NCBI RefSeq assembly: GCF_023715845.1
Contig: NZ_JAMBOR010000008.1
Location: 1-64,000 of the forward strand
DNA: 64,000 nucleotides
Reading direction: 5' to 3'
From: Fictibacillus phosphorivorans
Lineage (GTDB): Bacteria > Bacillota > Bacilli > Bacillales > Fictibacillaceae
Position numbers and translations under genes: made by a program. Below, in pieces: positions 24,879 through 33,169 of the stretch (within the stretch, counting starts at the first letter, position 1; each line of letters begins with the position of its first letter). A model generated the notes under the pieces. It was given only the letters and a program-made list of their open reading frames with translations, made no database searches and was not told the origin of the DNA.

Positions 24879-25847
24879 TTAGTCGTTTGCACCTGAATCA
24901 TCTGCTGAAGTTTCATCTGATTCTGCTGGAGCATCAGTATCTTCTGCAGATTGAGATGATGATTCTTGTTCACGGTTAGCGTCTTTTCCGTCTTTACCGC
25001 CTTTTGAGTCTTTCGTGCCTTTTGTGTCTTTGCCGCCTTTATCGTCGGCTTTTGGTGCTGCTGGTTTCTTTTCTTCAGCAGGCTTTTGCTCTTCTGCTTT
25101 TTTCTGCTCTTCCGCAGCTTTCTTCTCTTCTGCTTTCTTCATCTCTTTACGAGAGTCTTCAACAGCTGAAGCAAGTTGTGCTACAGATTGATCCCAAGCC
25201 ATTACTGGGTCAACGGCTTCTCCATCTTTACGGACTTCGAAGTGTGCGTGAATTTTTGCATCTTTATCATATGCGTTTTCACCAGCTTGTCCAAGGACTG
25301 CTCCTTGTTTCACTTGGTCTCCTTGCTTAACTGATACAGAAGCTAGTGATGAGTAGTGTGTAACAACACCTTTGTCATGTTCAACTTCTACAACCCAGCC
25401 AAGTGCAGGGTCTTTTGCAACTTTTACAACATTACCACTTAGTGCAGCTGTTACATCAAACGCTTTATTATCTTCTGTTGCTAGATCGATACCACGATTT
25501 TGATAGTAGATATTGTTATAGAATACGAGTGCTGCTTCTTGTTCTTGCGCTGTAGCATCAGGACTAAAGAAATCTTTTACTACTTCAATAGCTTCAGGGT
25601 CAGCAACTGGCATTTGGAATACTTCTTTTGTAAGTGACACTGGTACTGCTGTTCCATCCTCTTTTAATGCGCTTTCTGGAGTACTATTATTCTCCGTATT
25701 TTTCGCATCGTTTTGATACCATAGAACAGAAGCTAAAATGACGGCTGCAAAACTAAGATACACTGCAGGATAAACCCAACGTTTTTTCATAGCATTCTTA
25801 CCTTTCATCGGTACTGTTTTTTTGTTTTGTTTTTCTTCTTCTTTCAT
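24879..25847 (-). CDS. spoIIQ: Forespore membrane protein SpoIIQ (degenerate M23 fold)
   Basis: A 322-residue protein of the forespore membrane that pairs with SpoIIIAH across the intermembrane space during engulfment. One membrane helix (about 25-42) precedes a LytM/M23 domain (about 90-225). The first zinc motif reads NRGID, with Asn where active peptidases have His, while the second, HAHFEV, is kept; this loss is typical of SpoIIQ. From about 235 to the end it is a long Lys/Glu/Ala then Gly/Asp/Lys/Ser tail, longer and more charged than in B. subtilis. The ATG has GAGGTG upstream. Follows spoIID in the normal order. Confidence 0.94.
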   Translation of the reverse strand: MKEEEKQNKKTVPMKGKNAMKKRWVYPAVYLSFAAVILASVLWYQNDAKNTENNSTPESALKEDGTAVPVSLTKEVFQMPVADPEAIEVVKDFFSPDATAQEQEAALVFYNNIYYQNRGIDLATEDNKAFDVTAALSGNVVKVAKDPALGWVVEVEHDKGVVTHYSSLASVSVKQGDQVKQGAVLGQAGENAYDKDAKIHAHFEVRKDGEAVDPVMAWDQSVAQLASAVEDSRKEMKKAEEKKAAEEQKKAEEQKPAEEKKPAAPKADDKGGKDTKGTKDSKGGKDGKDANREQESSSQSAEDTDAPAESDETSADDSGAND

Positions 25848-25935
25848 TTTTCATCACCTCAGCAACAAGTTTGAACAGAATTCTGAAAATATATACTTTA
25901 GTGAGAAAATTTTTTGAAAGTTTCTTTCGACAACC

Positions 25936-25973
25936 GAAAAAACCGCATCATGCCTTATCGCATAATGCGGTTC
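25936..25973 (-). terminator. Rho-independent terminator after spoIID
   Basis: On the minus strand AACCGCAT pairs with ATGCGGTT around a 16-base loop and is followed by T6. Confidence 0.85.
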
Positions 25974-25982
25974 TCAATATAG

Positions 25983-26010
25983 AAGGGGTCTGTCCCGGGA
26001 CAGACCCCTT
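25983..26010. repeat. 28-base perfect palindrome (GGGGTCTGTCCC type)
   Basis: Arms AAGGGGTCTGTCCC and GGGACAGACCCCTT meet with no loop. It lies 17 bases beyond the spoIID stop, ahead of a normal terminator. Arm order is the reverse of the palindrome at 201, which is GGGGACAGACCC then GGGTCTGTCCCC. Confidence 0.8.
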
Positions 26011-26026
26011 ACAATTCTCACACAAT

Positions 26027-27058
26027 TCAATTCAGAGCCAAACCCTTGTCTGCGATCGGCTTGTAATCTGTTATTTCGATCCCCTTATAATAGTAGTTTA
26101 CGATTTCCTTATAGGACTTGCCTTCCTCTGCCATTCCATTTGCGCCATACTGGCTCAGACCGACTCCATGACCGTAGCCTTTTGTTGTGACCGTGATCTG
26201 TTTGCCCTTTTTCTCCATTTGAAAATCAGTGGAGCGTAGACCTAGCTTTTCTCGTATCTCTTTACCGGTGAACTCTTTTTTGCCAATCGCAAACTTGCCG
26301 ACCCGTTTTCCGCTCGTTGTCTCGAGGACCTTCCCGACCTCGCCGTCCTTTCTGATCGAAACACCGAGCTTCTCTTCAACGGTTCTAACTTGCAGCTGAA
26401 CCTTCTGTACATATTTTGGTGATTTTTTATCCCACGGGCTCTCTACACTTCGTAAGTATGGATATTTATTTTTCCAATAGTCTTCTGAATTCACAGTATA
26501 ACCGTTACTAGTAGAGAAGAAGCTTGCTTGGATGGGCTCTCCTTCATAGGTTAAAATTTGTCCCTTCGTCTCTTTGACGGCTTTTACGATCTTTGCGAGC
26601 TTTTTATCAAATTCGTCTCCCCACAATACTTCAAGTTCATCTTTTCCTTTATAAACCTGATGCTGGATGGTGTCTGTGACGATCGCTTCTTCTGGCAAAC
26701 TATTATCTTTTCCGGGGTTAAGCACCGCTTTTACAATAAACGTTCTTGCCGTTAAGGCTTGTGCTTTTAGTGCTTCGAGCTCAAACTCTGCCGGCATTTC
26801 AGAAGCAACTACTCCTGCCACATACTCTTCTAACGGAATGTTCTCTACCTTTTCCTTTTCCGAGCGAAATACAGGGACGACGATGTCCGAGTGCGGTATT
26901 TCCAAAGCTAGCATTCTCTCAGATGGCCTTGCCTGATTCTGTTCTTTCCATTCAGGGGGCTCCGACGAAAATGGTAGCACGAGTATAGCAGGAAGCAGGA
27001 CGATTACGGCAACAAAAATAGCTAGAATCCAGATCAGCGGCTTAATTTTAACATTCAC
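26027..27058 (-). CDS. spoIID: Stage II sporulation lytic transglycosylase SpoIID
   Basis: A 343-residue membrane-anchored enzyme that cuts glycan strands during engulfment with SpoIIM and SpoIIP. An N-terminal membrane helix (about 8-32) is followed by the SpoIID domain, with GVVASEMPAEFELEALKAQALTAR cut here for length; the Glu of SEMP is the expected catalytic residue. A late motif is GYGHGVGLSQYGANGMA. The start is GTG 27056-27058 with AGGAGGG eight bases upstream; the ATG at 27115 would place that site inside the frame. Between murA and spoIIQ, as in B. subtilis, but with three small genes inserted on the murA side. Confidence 0.94.
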   Translation of the reverse strand: MNVKIKPLIWILAIFVAVIVLLPAILVLPFSSEPPEWKEQNQARPSERMLALEIPHSDIVVPVFRSEKEKVENIPLEEYVAGVVASEMPAEFELEALKAQALTARTFIVKAVLNPGKDNSLPEEAIVTDTIQHQVYKGKDELEVLWGDEFDKKLAKIVKAVKETKGQILTYEGEPIQASFFSTSNGYTVNSEDYWKNKYPYLRSVESPWDKKSPKYVQKVQLQVRTVEEKLGVSIRKDGEVGKVLETTSGKRVGKFAIGKKEFTGKEIREKLGLRSTDFQMEKKGKQITVTTKGYGHGVGLSQYGANGMAEEGKSYKEIVNYYYKGIEITDYKPIADKGLALN

Positions 27059-27254
27059 GTTCCATGCCCTCCTATTTTGTTTTCTACCATACAACTTATA
27101 CAAAAGGATAGGCATTTAGAACATGAAAACTAGTAATTTTACATTAGAAATGTGCTCGTTTAGTCAGATTTACAAGTTTTGATTGAAGAAACTCTTCTGT
27201 TACAAGCTTCCCGCTGCATAGAGTATAAAAAGATTCAACGAAAGGGTGAGCGTT

Positions 27255-27869
27255 ATGGACAACTTTCAGCCTCCCGTTCTCGTCAGGACACATGTGTATT
27301 CCCCTGGTCAGGTGAGAATCTATTACCCGCAGATCGAAGGCCGGATCAACCCTCGCATCCAGCATCAAGTCAATCAGCAGATCATACACATCAACCAAGA
27401 GCTTCAGCAGATGCAAAACCCTGAAGCCCGTCTAAGCATGTATGGGGAGTTCGCTGTCAAAACGAATGAAAAGAACATCTTAAGCATCGGATTCCTCAAT
27501 TACGGCTACACCCCAATGGCCGCACACGGAATGACATATATCAAATCACAGACATGGGATCTCACGACAGGGCGGACCTATACGTTAAAAGAACTCTTCA
27601 AACCAGGCAGCGACTACGTACAGGTATTGAATCGAATCATAAAAGAACAGATCAAACAACAGCAGATCGTAACGCTGGAACCATTCAAGAGCATTAGCCC
27701 GAATCAGGATTATTATATCGCCGATAAAGCGCTCGTGATCTACTTTCAGCTATATGACCTAACAGCTTATGCTTACGGCTTTCCGATGTTTGTCATCTCT
27801 CTATTCGATCTCCAAAACATAATGGATGAAAACGGCCCGCTTGGAAGACTGGCGGTAAATAGCCTATAA
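27255..27869 (+). CDS. DUF3298-domain protein
   Basis: A 204-residue protein with no signal peptide. From about residue 80 it carries a DUF3298-like region (SQTWDLTTGRTYTLKELFKPG...YYIADKALVIYFQLYDLTAYAYGFPMFVI), the domain that in RsiV and PdaC lies outside the cell. The N-terminal part (about 10-75) looks like a degenerate DUF4163-like half. Without a signal it would be cytoplasmic or spore-internal. The start is ATG 27255 with GGGTG six bases upstream; GTG at 27246 overlaps the site. Plus-strand gene between minus-strand spoIID and murA. Confidence 0.78.
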   Translation: MDNFQPPVLVRTHVYSPGQVRIYYPQIEGRINPRIQHQVNQQIIHINQELQQMQNPEARLSMYGEFAVKTNEKNILSIGFLNYGYTPMAAHGMTYIKSQTWDLTTGRTYTLKELFKPGSDYVQVLNRIIKEQIKQQQIVTLEPFKSISPNQDYYIADKALVIYFQLYDLTAYAYGFPMFVISLFDLQNIMDENGPLGRLAVNSL

Positions 27870-27908
27870 CATTTAAGAGTAGGTAGAGACGAAAAACTAA
27901 AGGGTGTG

Positions 27909-28088
27909 ATGAAAATAATAGGTGAAATACTCATGTATGTGGTTACACCTCTGGTCTCGGGCATCGTTATTTCGTTAGTAATACTTTGGAAGACAAAAGA
28001 AATAATAAGAGATAATGATTTGGTCCTTTTTGGGATTAGATTATGCTTCCCGCTTCAAAATGGAATTATTATAAAGGAAGAACCTTAA
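27909..28088 (+). CDS. Possible small single-pass membrane protein
   Basis: A 59-codon frame from ATG 27909 (GTG at 27906 also possible) with AAGGGTGTG upstream. It predicts one membrane helix (about 8-28, IGEILMYVVTPLVSGIVISL) and a short tail with a Lys-rich turn. It follows the DUF3298 gene by 39 bases and ends shortly before a hairpin. The ribosome site and helix favour a real gene, but there is no recognisable family. Confidence 0.45.
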   Translation: MKIIGEILMYVVTPLVSGIVISLVILWKTKEIIRDNDLVLFGIRLCFPLQNGIIIKEEP

Positions 28089-28101
28089 AAGACTGAAAAG
28101 A

Positions 28102-28135
28102 ATGAAAAAAGCCAGCCACATCGGCCGGCTTCTTC
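28102..28135. terminator. Terminator between convergent small genes
   Basis: AAGCC-GCC pairs with GGC-GGCTT with one mismatch. T6 follows on the minus strand and a weaker T-run on the plus strand. Confidence 0.8.
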
Positions 28136-28147
28136 ATTTTATAACAG

Positions 28148-28294
28148 CTATTTCATTTTTCTGCCTTTAAAAAAGTTCAATAGGAAGACGATCACAGCGA
28201 TGACGAGAAGAATATGAATGACTCCGCCTGCGACGTCGAAAAGAAAACCTAGCAGCCATAAAACTAATAAAATTGCAGCTATTGTCCAAAGCAT
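28148..28294 (-). CDS. Lmo0937-family small membrane protein
   Basis: A 48-residue protein starting MLWTIAAILLVLWLLGFLFD, followed by VAGGVIHILLVIAVIV and a basic end FKGRKMK. Two short membrane helices separated by a Gly-Gly turn match the lmo0937 family of Firmicutes, often linked to general stress regulons. The ATG at 28292-28294 has AAAGGATG upstream and the stop is 28148-28150. Function unknown. Terminated by the hairpin at 28102. Confidence 0.82.
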   Translation of the reverse strand: MLWTIAAILLVLWLLGFLFDVAGGVIHILLVIAVIVFLLNFFKGRKMK

Positions 28295-28435
28295 GAGTTC
28301 GACATCCTTTCAAATTGTATTATTGCAACTAGTTATAGATTTCCCGAAGCATCTTTTTTATAAACACTTTTACAAAAAAATGAAAGGATGCTTTCATAAA
28401 GCTATTCGCATATACAAGGTTGCTACTTGGTAGTG

Positions 28436-28620
28436 GGTGATTTCCGTTCCAGGTCCTCGCTTTCCATGGGGCGTGCGGTGAGCCTCCTGCCGCTATGCGT
28501 CATTAGGAGTCTCCACCTGACCGCTCTTCCCATAGGACAAGGAAGGCTCCGGCAGCAATGCATCGCACGAAGAAAATGTGATTTTCATTTTCGAGGAGTC
28601 TCGGACCCTTCTCTTCATGG
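28436..28620 (-). repeat. Bacillaceae-type GC-rich dispersed repeat, divergent copy
   Basis: Read on the minus strand it ends GGCTCACCGCACGCCCC, then GGAAAGCGAGGACCTGGAACGGAAATC, split here for length, which is the same 3' half as the copies at 20410 and 37919. The 5' half is replaced by other sequence that holds GAAAATGAAAATCACATTTTC, itself a hairpin (split here), and two GAGACTCCT motifs. It lies in the 425-base gap upstream of the lmo0937-family gene and downstream of murA. No gene is seen in the gap. Confidence 0.68.
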
Positions 28621-28683
28621 AAGATAAAAATCCTAAGCATACAACTCTAAGAAAGTAGCGTTGTGCCAGTAAAACCAAAACAA

Positions 28684-28711
28684 AAAAACCCTCTAAACGA
28701 GGGTCTTTTTT
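28684..28711 (-). terminator. Rho-independent terminator of murA
   Basis: On the minus strand ACCCTC pairs with GAGGGT and is followed by T7. Confidence 0.9.
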
Positions 28712-28719
28712 ATAAAATA

Positions 28720-30030
28720 TTAAGCTAAATTACTTTTTAATGATTGCTCTTTTGCAGGTGTTGTTTCTACACCTTCGTTTACACGTTCGATGTCAGCACC
28801 TAATGCAGCTAATTTTTCAGTGAAATTTACATAGCCACGGTCAATGTGCTTCAGTTCCGTTACACGTGTGTAACCTTCTGCAACAAGCCCAGCAAGTACT
28901 AAAGCGGCACCTGCACGAAGGTCTGTTGAAGCTACCTCTGCACCTTGAAGATTTACAGGTCCGTTGATTACAGAAGAACGGCCTTCAATTTTAATATCCC
29001 CATTCATACGGCGGAATTCTTCCACGTGCATGAAGCGGTTTTCAAATACAGTTTCCGTAATAACACTCGTTCCGTTTGCACGAAGCAATAGTGCCATCAT
29101 TTGAGACTGAAGATCCGTCGGGAAACCAGGGTGTGGCATGGTTTTAATGTCGACCGGTTTTAATTCACGAGGTCCGCGAACGCGAAGTCCGTTACCTTCT
29201 TCCTGAATATGAACACCCATCTCTTCCATTTTTGCGATTAAAGGACGTAAGTGTTCAGCGATCGCATTTTCAATTAAAACGTCACCTTCTGTAATGGCAG
29301 CAGCTACCATGTACGTACCAGCTTCGATACGATCTGGTACTACCGTATGCTCTGCTCCCGTTAGTTCTTCTACTCCGACGATGCGGATTGTGCCAGTACC
29401 TGCACCGATGACAGTAGCTCCCATCGCATTCAGGTAGTTTGCTAAACAAACGATTTCTGGTTCTTTTGCCGCATTCTCAATAATAGTTGTTCCTTCAGCA
29501 AGTGTTGCTGCCATCATGATGTTCTCAGTAGCACCTACACTTGGGAAGTCTAGATAGATTTTAGCGCCATGTAAACGGCCGTCAACTTTTGCTTCGATAA
29601 AGCCGTTACCGATCTTAACTGTAGCACCCATCGCTTCAAATCCTTTAAGATGCTGATCGATCGGACGTGATCCGATTGCGCATCCTCCAGGAAGGGCAAT
29701 GCGAGAAAGTCCAACACGAGCAAGCAACGGTCCCATAACTAGGAATGATGCTCTCATTTTACGGACATACTCAAATGGTGCTTCCGTTTTTAATTCACCT
29801 GTAGCGTCAACATGGATCTGACCATTTTCAAAAGCTACATCAATATTTAAATAGCGTAATACTTCATTAATCGTATAAACATCAGCAAGAGTGGGCACTT
29901 CATTTATTGTACTCGTGCCTCTACTGGCTAAAATGGATGCTGCGATGACAGGAAGTACGGCATTCTTAGCTCCTTCAACACGTACAGAGCCCTCTAACCG
30001 CCTACCACCACGGACAATGATTTTTTCCAA
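28720..30030 (-). CDS. murA: UDP-N-acetylglucosamine 1-carboxyvinyltransferase MurA
   Basis: A 436-residue cytoplasmic enzyme that adds enolpyruvate to UDP-GlcNAc, the first committed step of peptidoglycan synthesis. [14 protein letters not shown] near residue 19 holds the substrate Lys-Asn pair. Catalytic Cys117 lies in [13 protein letters not shown], which predicts fosfomycin sensitivity. The start is TTG 30028-30030 with GGAGGGG seven bases before it. Downstream of ywmB by 30 bases. Bacilli often hold a second MurA elsewhere; this copy is the murAA position next to spoIID. Confidence 0.96.
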   Translation of the reverse strand: MEKIIVRGGRRLEGSVRVEGAKNAVLPVIAASILASRGTSTINEVPTLADVYTINEVLRYLNIDVAFENGQIHVDATGELKTEAPFEYVRKMRASFLVMGPLLARVGLSRIALPGGCAIGSRPIDQHLKGFEAMGATVKIGNGFIEAKVDGRLHGAKIYLDFPSVGATENIMMAATLAEGTTIIENAAKEPEIVCLANYLNAMGATVIGAGTGTIRIVGVEELTGAEHTVVPDRIEAGTYMVAAAITEGDVLIENAIAEHLRPLIAKMEEMGVHIQEEGNGLRVRGPRELKPVDIKTMPHPGFPTDLQSQMMALLLRANGTSVITETVFENRFMHVEEFRRMNGDIKIEGRSSVINGPVNLQGAEVASTDLRAGAALVLAGLVAEGYTRVTELKHIDRGYVNFTEKLAALGADIERVNEGVETTPAKEQSLKSNLA

Positions 30031-30060
30031 CGATATTCCCCTCCGCGTCCAATTTGTATA

Positions 30061-30801
30061 TTAATATTCAGACGTAATTATTGGTGTTCCAATTGTGACA
30101 GTGGTTTTACTGCCCAATCCTTCAGATCTTAATGCCACCTGAAGATTCATTTTATTTTGATGACCGGTATAAATCGCTTGTTCCCACTGTTCAGTATATG
30201 CAGACAGTGACACAAACGTCTCTTCCTTTAATTCCTCTACTGGAACGCCAGAAAAAGCCTGTACCAATTCATTTGCTTGTGAATACAAATCAACCACCAT
30301 TTTATCACCGTATGTACCAGTAACACAAGAGAAAATTTTGGGATTTCCTCCAACAGACTCTCTAATACGGCTATCTAACAAGCGCTGAATTTCTTTCCAA
30401 TTTTGATTTGTATTTACAGGTCCTTCAACCGCATAAATAAAATACGATGAAAGTTGTTCTTTTTGGGGGTATGTGATGATAGTCACCTTCTCGGTCAGAC
30501 CGAGTTCTTTATGATGAAACTTCCCGATCATTTTGTAATGACCTGACTCATCTTCACTTGCCGCCCAGCGAAATTCCGGATAATCACGCTTCAGCTCTTC
30601 TGCTTGTTTATACCCTAGTCCTTTTGATATAAAACCTAATTCTCCATTAAAATAAATAGTCCATTTGTCAGGCTTTACACCTTTTTCTTTTAAAACATCT
30701 ATTATATGTGCGACTTCATTTGTTTGAACGTCTTTTGCGTATCCATTGGAAACCATCATAATAAGCAAAATTGCTGTAATCGTCATTGTCCATTTTTTCA
30801 T
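30061..30801 (-). CDS. ywmB: YwmB-family secreted/periplasmic-side protein
   Basis: A 246-residue protein. It has an N-terminal signal (MKKWTMTITAILLIMMVSNGYA) and then the YwmB domain with KWTIYFNGELGFI, KEQLSSYFIYAVEGPV and a C-terminal strand region. The fold is TATA-box-binding-protein-like but the function is unknown. The start is ATG 30799-30801; in-frame ATGs further up (30837) would give a non-signal extension. Between ywzB and murA as in B. subtilis. Confidence 0.85.
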   Translation of the reverse strand: MKKWTMTITAILLIMMVSNGYAKDVQTNEVAHIIDVLKEKGVKPDKWTIYFNGELGFISKGLGYKQAEELKRDYPEFRWAASEDESGHYKMIGKFHHKELGLTEKVTIITYPQKEQLSSYFIYAVEGPVNTNQNWKEIQRLLDSRIRESVGGNPKIFSCVTGTYGDKMVVDLYSQANELVQAFSGVPVEELKEETFVSLSAYTEQWEQAIYTGHQNKMNLQVALRSEGLGSKTTVTIGTPIITSEY

Positions 30802-30908
30802 CCCCAGCACATCCTCTCTATTCCTCATTCTTGCCAAAGAGAGAAAGGATATCCGTGGAACTTGTAGTCATTTTCCGACAAACTTTAGTTAGAAAAAAGG
30901 ATACGGAT

Positions 30909-31142
30909 TCAGCCAAATAATTGGCTTAGATTGGTGGAATACTGTAAATACTTTAAAAAGAAATCACTGGCTAGACTGGCGAGGCTGATAACCATTAGAA
31001 TATAAAGGATTCGCGCCTGCATAACCTTTCCTTTTTTGATCCATTTGTCAAAATGGATCGCTTGCATGGCCCACCAGGCAATGACTAGAAACATTAAATG
31101 TACGATAATATGTAATAAAGCCTGTTGTCCTACTGGAATCAT
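30909..31142 (-). CDS. ywzB: DUF1146 membrane protein YwzB
   Basis: A 77-residue protein with two membrane helices (about 8-28 and 46-66) separated by a basic loop FDKWIKKGKVMQAR. The sequence and its position downstream of the nuo/atp region and upstream of ywmB match DUF1146/YwzB. Function unknown. The ATG at 31140-31142 has AGGGGGG upstream. Confidence 0.85.
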   Translation of the reverse strand: MIPVGQQALLHIIVHLMFLVIAWWAMQAIHFDKWIKKGKVMQARILYILMVISLASLASDFFLKYLQYSTNLSQLFG

Positions 31143-31469
31143 AAATGAATTACCCCCCTATTACACATTTCGACAACCTTAAGCATAATTCTTTATCCTT
31201 ATTCAGAAAAGATACTTTTTCCCTACTTCTGCTTTATGAAAGCCCTTACTTTTAAAGTGTTCAAAAATTTGTAACCTTTTTCATTTAATAGGAGCCTCCT
31301 TTTATTTAGACGATTTAAAACGGGTAAAGTTACGGGAGTTTCGGCTTATTTTTGGTGGATTTTTGGGCTGTTCTTTTCATGAGAGACATGTGAAGAGATA
31401 TCCGTACCGGACGCACAGACTCATCTATAATGGAGTCGCTCCTAATCATAATCCCTGACTTAAATTAAA

Positions 31470-31546
31470 AAATCCCACGTTAATGAGATTTTTTCCTCGC
31501 TTAATCTGGTTAATCCCACGTTAAATGAAAAATAACCACGAGTCGA
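31470..31546 (+). repeat. Phased CCACGTTAA array, copy C1 (4 units)
   Basis: CACG-type cores begin at 31476, 31496 (degenerate CTCGCTTAA), 31517 and 31537, steps 20, 21 and 20. The full core is ATCCCACGTTAA, and the last unit changes to AACCACGAGTCGAC, exactly as in copy C2. It lies in the 488-base gap between nuoN (3' end) and ywzB (5' end). Elsewhere in that gap I see only the nuoN terminator and AT-rich DNA with no supported gene. Confidence 0.82.
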
Positions 31547-31584
31547 CAAATCTTCTTGTTAACCCACTTATCCTACTCACCAAA

Positions 31585-31625
31585 TAAAAAGCTCGCTAAG
31601 GTCAGCTAAATGACCTCAGCGAGCA
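31585..31625 (-). terminator. Rho-independent terminator of the nuo operon
   Basis: On the minus strand GCTCGCTGAGGTCA pairs with TGACCTTAGCGAGC (one G-T pair) and is followed by TTTTT. Confidence 0.92.
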
Positions 31626-31630
31626 AATGA

Positions 31631-33166
31631 TCAATGATCATGGGTATGTGTATCAACCGCTTCGATATTCATAAAGAACTCATTAATATCAAAGTTACCG
31701 TAAAAGAAATCCAGTGCGAGGTCTGGCATGATACCGAGTAGAATCGTAGAAACCGCACAAAAGGCAAGAACCGCAGCCATGCCTCGGGGTACAGAAACCC
31801 TCGTCCTTTCACTATCCCGGAAGAACATGACCGCGATCACATTAAAGTAGTACACATAAGAGACGAGCGTTGTTGCCATCATGACGGCTGCGAGCCAATA
31901 ATGAGCAGGCTCGAGTCCGAGTGCTCCCATAAAGATTCCGAACTTCCCTACGAATCCAGCGGTGATTGGGATCCCAGCAAGTGATAAAAGGAAAAACGTC
32001 ATCGGTACAGCAAGCCAGGGTGATCGTTTGAACAGTCCTCTGAAAATGCTGATGTCGTTTGATTTCTCTTGAACAGATAACACTTGAATAATCGTAAAAG
32101 CCCCTATGTTCATGAACAGATAGGCCAGTAAGTAGAACCAGATCAGTTCAAATAAGAGTGACGAGTTCGAAACAAAGGGAACAAGGATGTAACCTGCCTG
32201 TGCGATGGAAGAGTAGGCAAACATCCGCTTAATATTTCGTTGGCGGAGCGCCGTCACGTTCCCGATTATCATTGTGGCGGCAGCCAGGGCCATCACATAC
32301 GGCTGTACTTCTAATAGCAGTGATTCACTGTCAATTCCGGGCGCTGCAATGAACGTGATGATGATAAAACGCAGCAAGATCACGAATCCTGCAGTCTTTG
32401 ATACGACGCTTAAAAAAGCAGTGACCGGAACCGGTGCTCCTTCATACACGTCTGGTGCCCACATGTGAAGAGGAGCTGCTGCAATTTTAAACGTAAGTCC
32501 GGCAAACGTGATCAGAAACGCGAACATCAACAGAAAGCTGTGCTTTAGTAATTCTGGGTCCTGCATCGTCTGCGCGATCAAAAACAAGTTGGTTTCACCT
32601 GTTAAACCGAATACATAGCTCATTCCAAACAACGTGATCGCAGTTGCAATACCACCAGAAACAACATATTTAAACGCGGATTCGTTGCTTCGTTTATTCT
32701 GTCTCTCCAGCCCCGCCATAATATAAGAAGAAAGTGAGAGGAGTTCAAGACCGACGAACAACGTGATCAAGTCTGCGCTCGACGCCATCATCATGGCCCC
32801 TAATAGAGCAGCCAGTAGCAAATAATAAAATTCTCCGCGGTTCTCTTCTACATCTTCCTTTTTATCGTTCGATGCTAGAACTAAGACCAGCAAAGTTCCA
32901 AGTAAAAGTAAGATCTTAAATGCTTTCGAAAAGGAATCCAGTCTATACGTATCAAATAATATGGACGTTACTTCTGTATCCAGCTGCATGAAGATCGCCG
33001 CAAGTGCACCGATCACCCCTGCTCCGGCAAGCCATGCTAGTGGTGTTCGGCTGGACTCTTTTTTCATAAAAAGGTCGATCACAGAAAGTAATGTTGCTAC
33101 ACCAAGTATGATGAATTCAGGAGCCATGACGCTCCATTTAAAGGATAATAACGTATCTAGATCCAT
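31631..33166 (-). CDS. nuoN: NADH-quinone oxidoreductase subunit N
   Basis: A 511-residue antiporter-like proton-pumping subunit of complex I with about 14 membrane helices. Key family motifs are ELLSLSSYIMAG (Glu on TM5), FKIAAAPLHMWAPDVYEGAP (the Lys/His channel region) and RNIKRMFAYSSIAQAGY. It is the last gene of the operon. The ATG at 33164-33166 has GGGGGC upstream and follows nuoM by three bases. The C-terminal tail is His/Asp-rich (HTHDH). Confidence 0.95.
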   Translation of the reverse strand: MDLDTLLSFKWSVMAPEFIILGVATLLSVIDLFMKKESSRTPLAWLAGAGVIGALAAIFMQLDTEVTSILFDTYRLDSFSKAFKILLLLGTLLVLVLASNDKKEDVEENRGEFYYLLLAALLGAMMMASSADLITLFVGLELLSLSSYIMAGLERQNKRSNESAFKYVVSGGIATAITLFGMSYVFGLTGETNLFLIAQTMQDPELLKHSFLLMFAFLITFAGLTFKIAAAPLHMWAPDVYEGAPVPVTAFLSVVSKTAGFVILLRFIIITFIAAPGIDSESLLLEVQPYVMALAAATMIIGNVTALRQRNIKRMFAYSSIAQAGYILVPFVSNSSLLFELIWFYLLAYLFMNIGAFTIIQVLSVQEKSNDISIFRGLFKRSPWLAVPMTFFLLSLAGIPITAGFVGKFGIFMGALGLEPAHYWLAAVMMATTLVSYVYYFNVIAVMFFRDSERTRVSVPRGMAAVLAFCAVSTILLGIMPDLALDFFYGNFDINEFFMNIEAVDTHTHDH

Positions 33167-33169
33167 CGT

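Noticed and set aside
24604-24979. Two overlapping plus-strand frames across array A2 (Arg/Ser-rich)
   Set aside because: They have no sensible ribosome site, the 20-base period shifts frame, and they run into spoIIQ on the opposite strand. Similar frames over arrays A4 and A5 were left out for the same reason.
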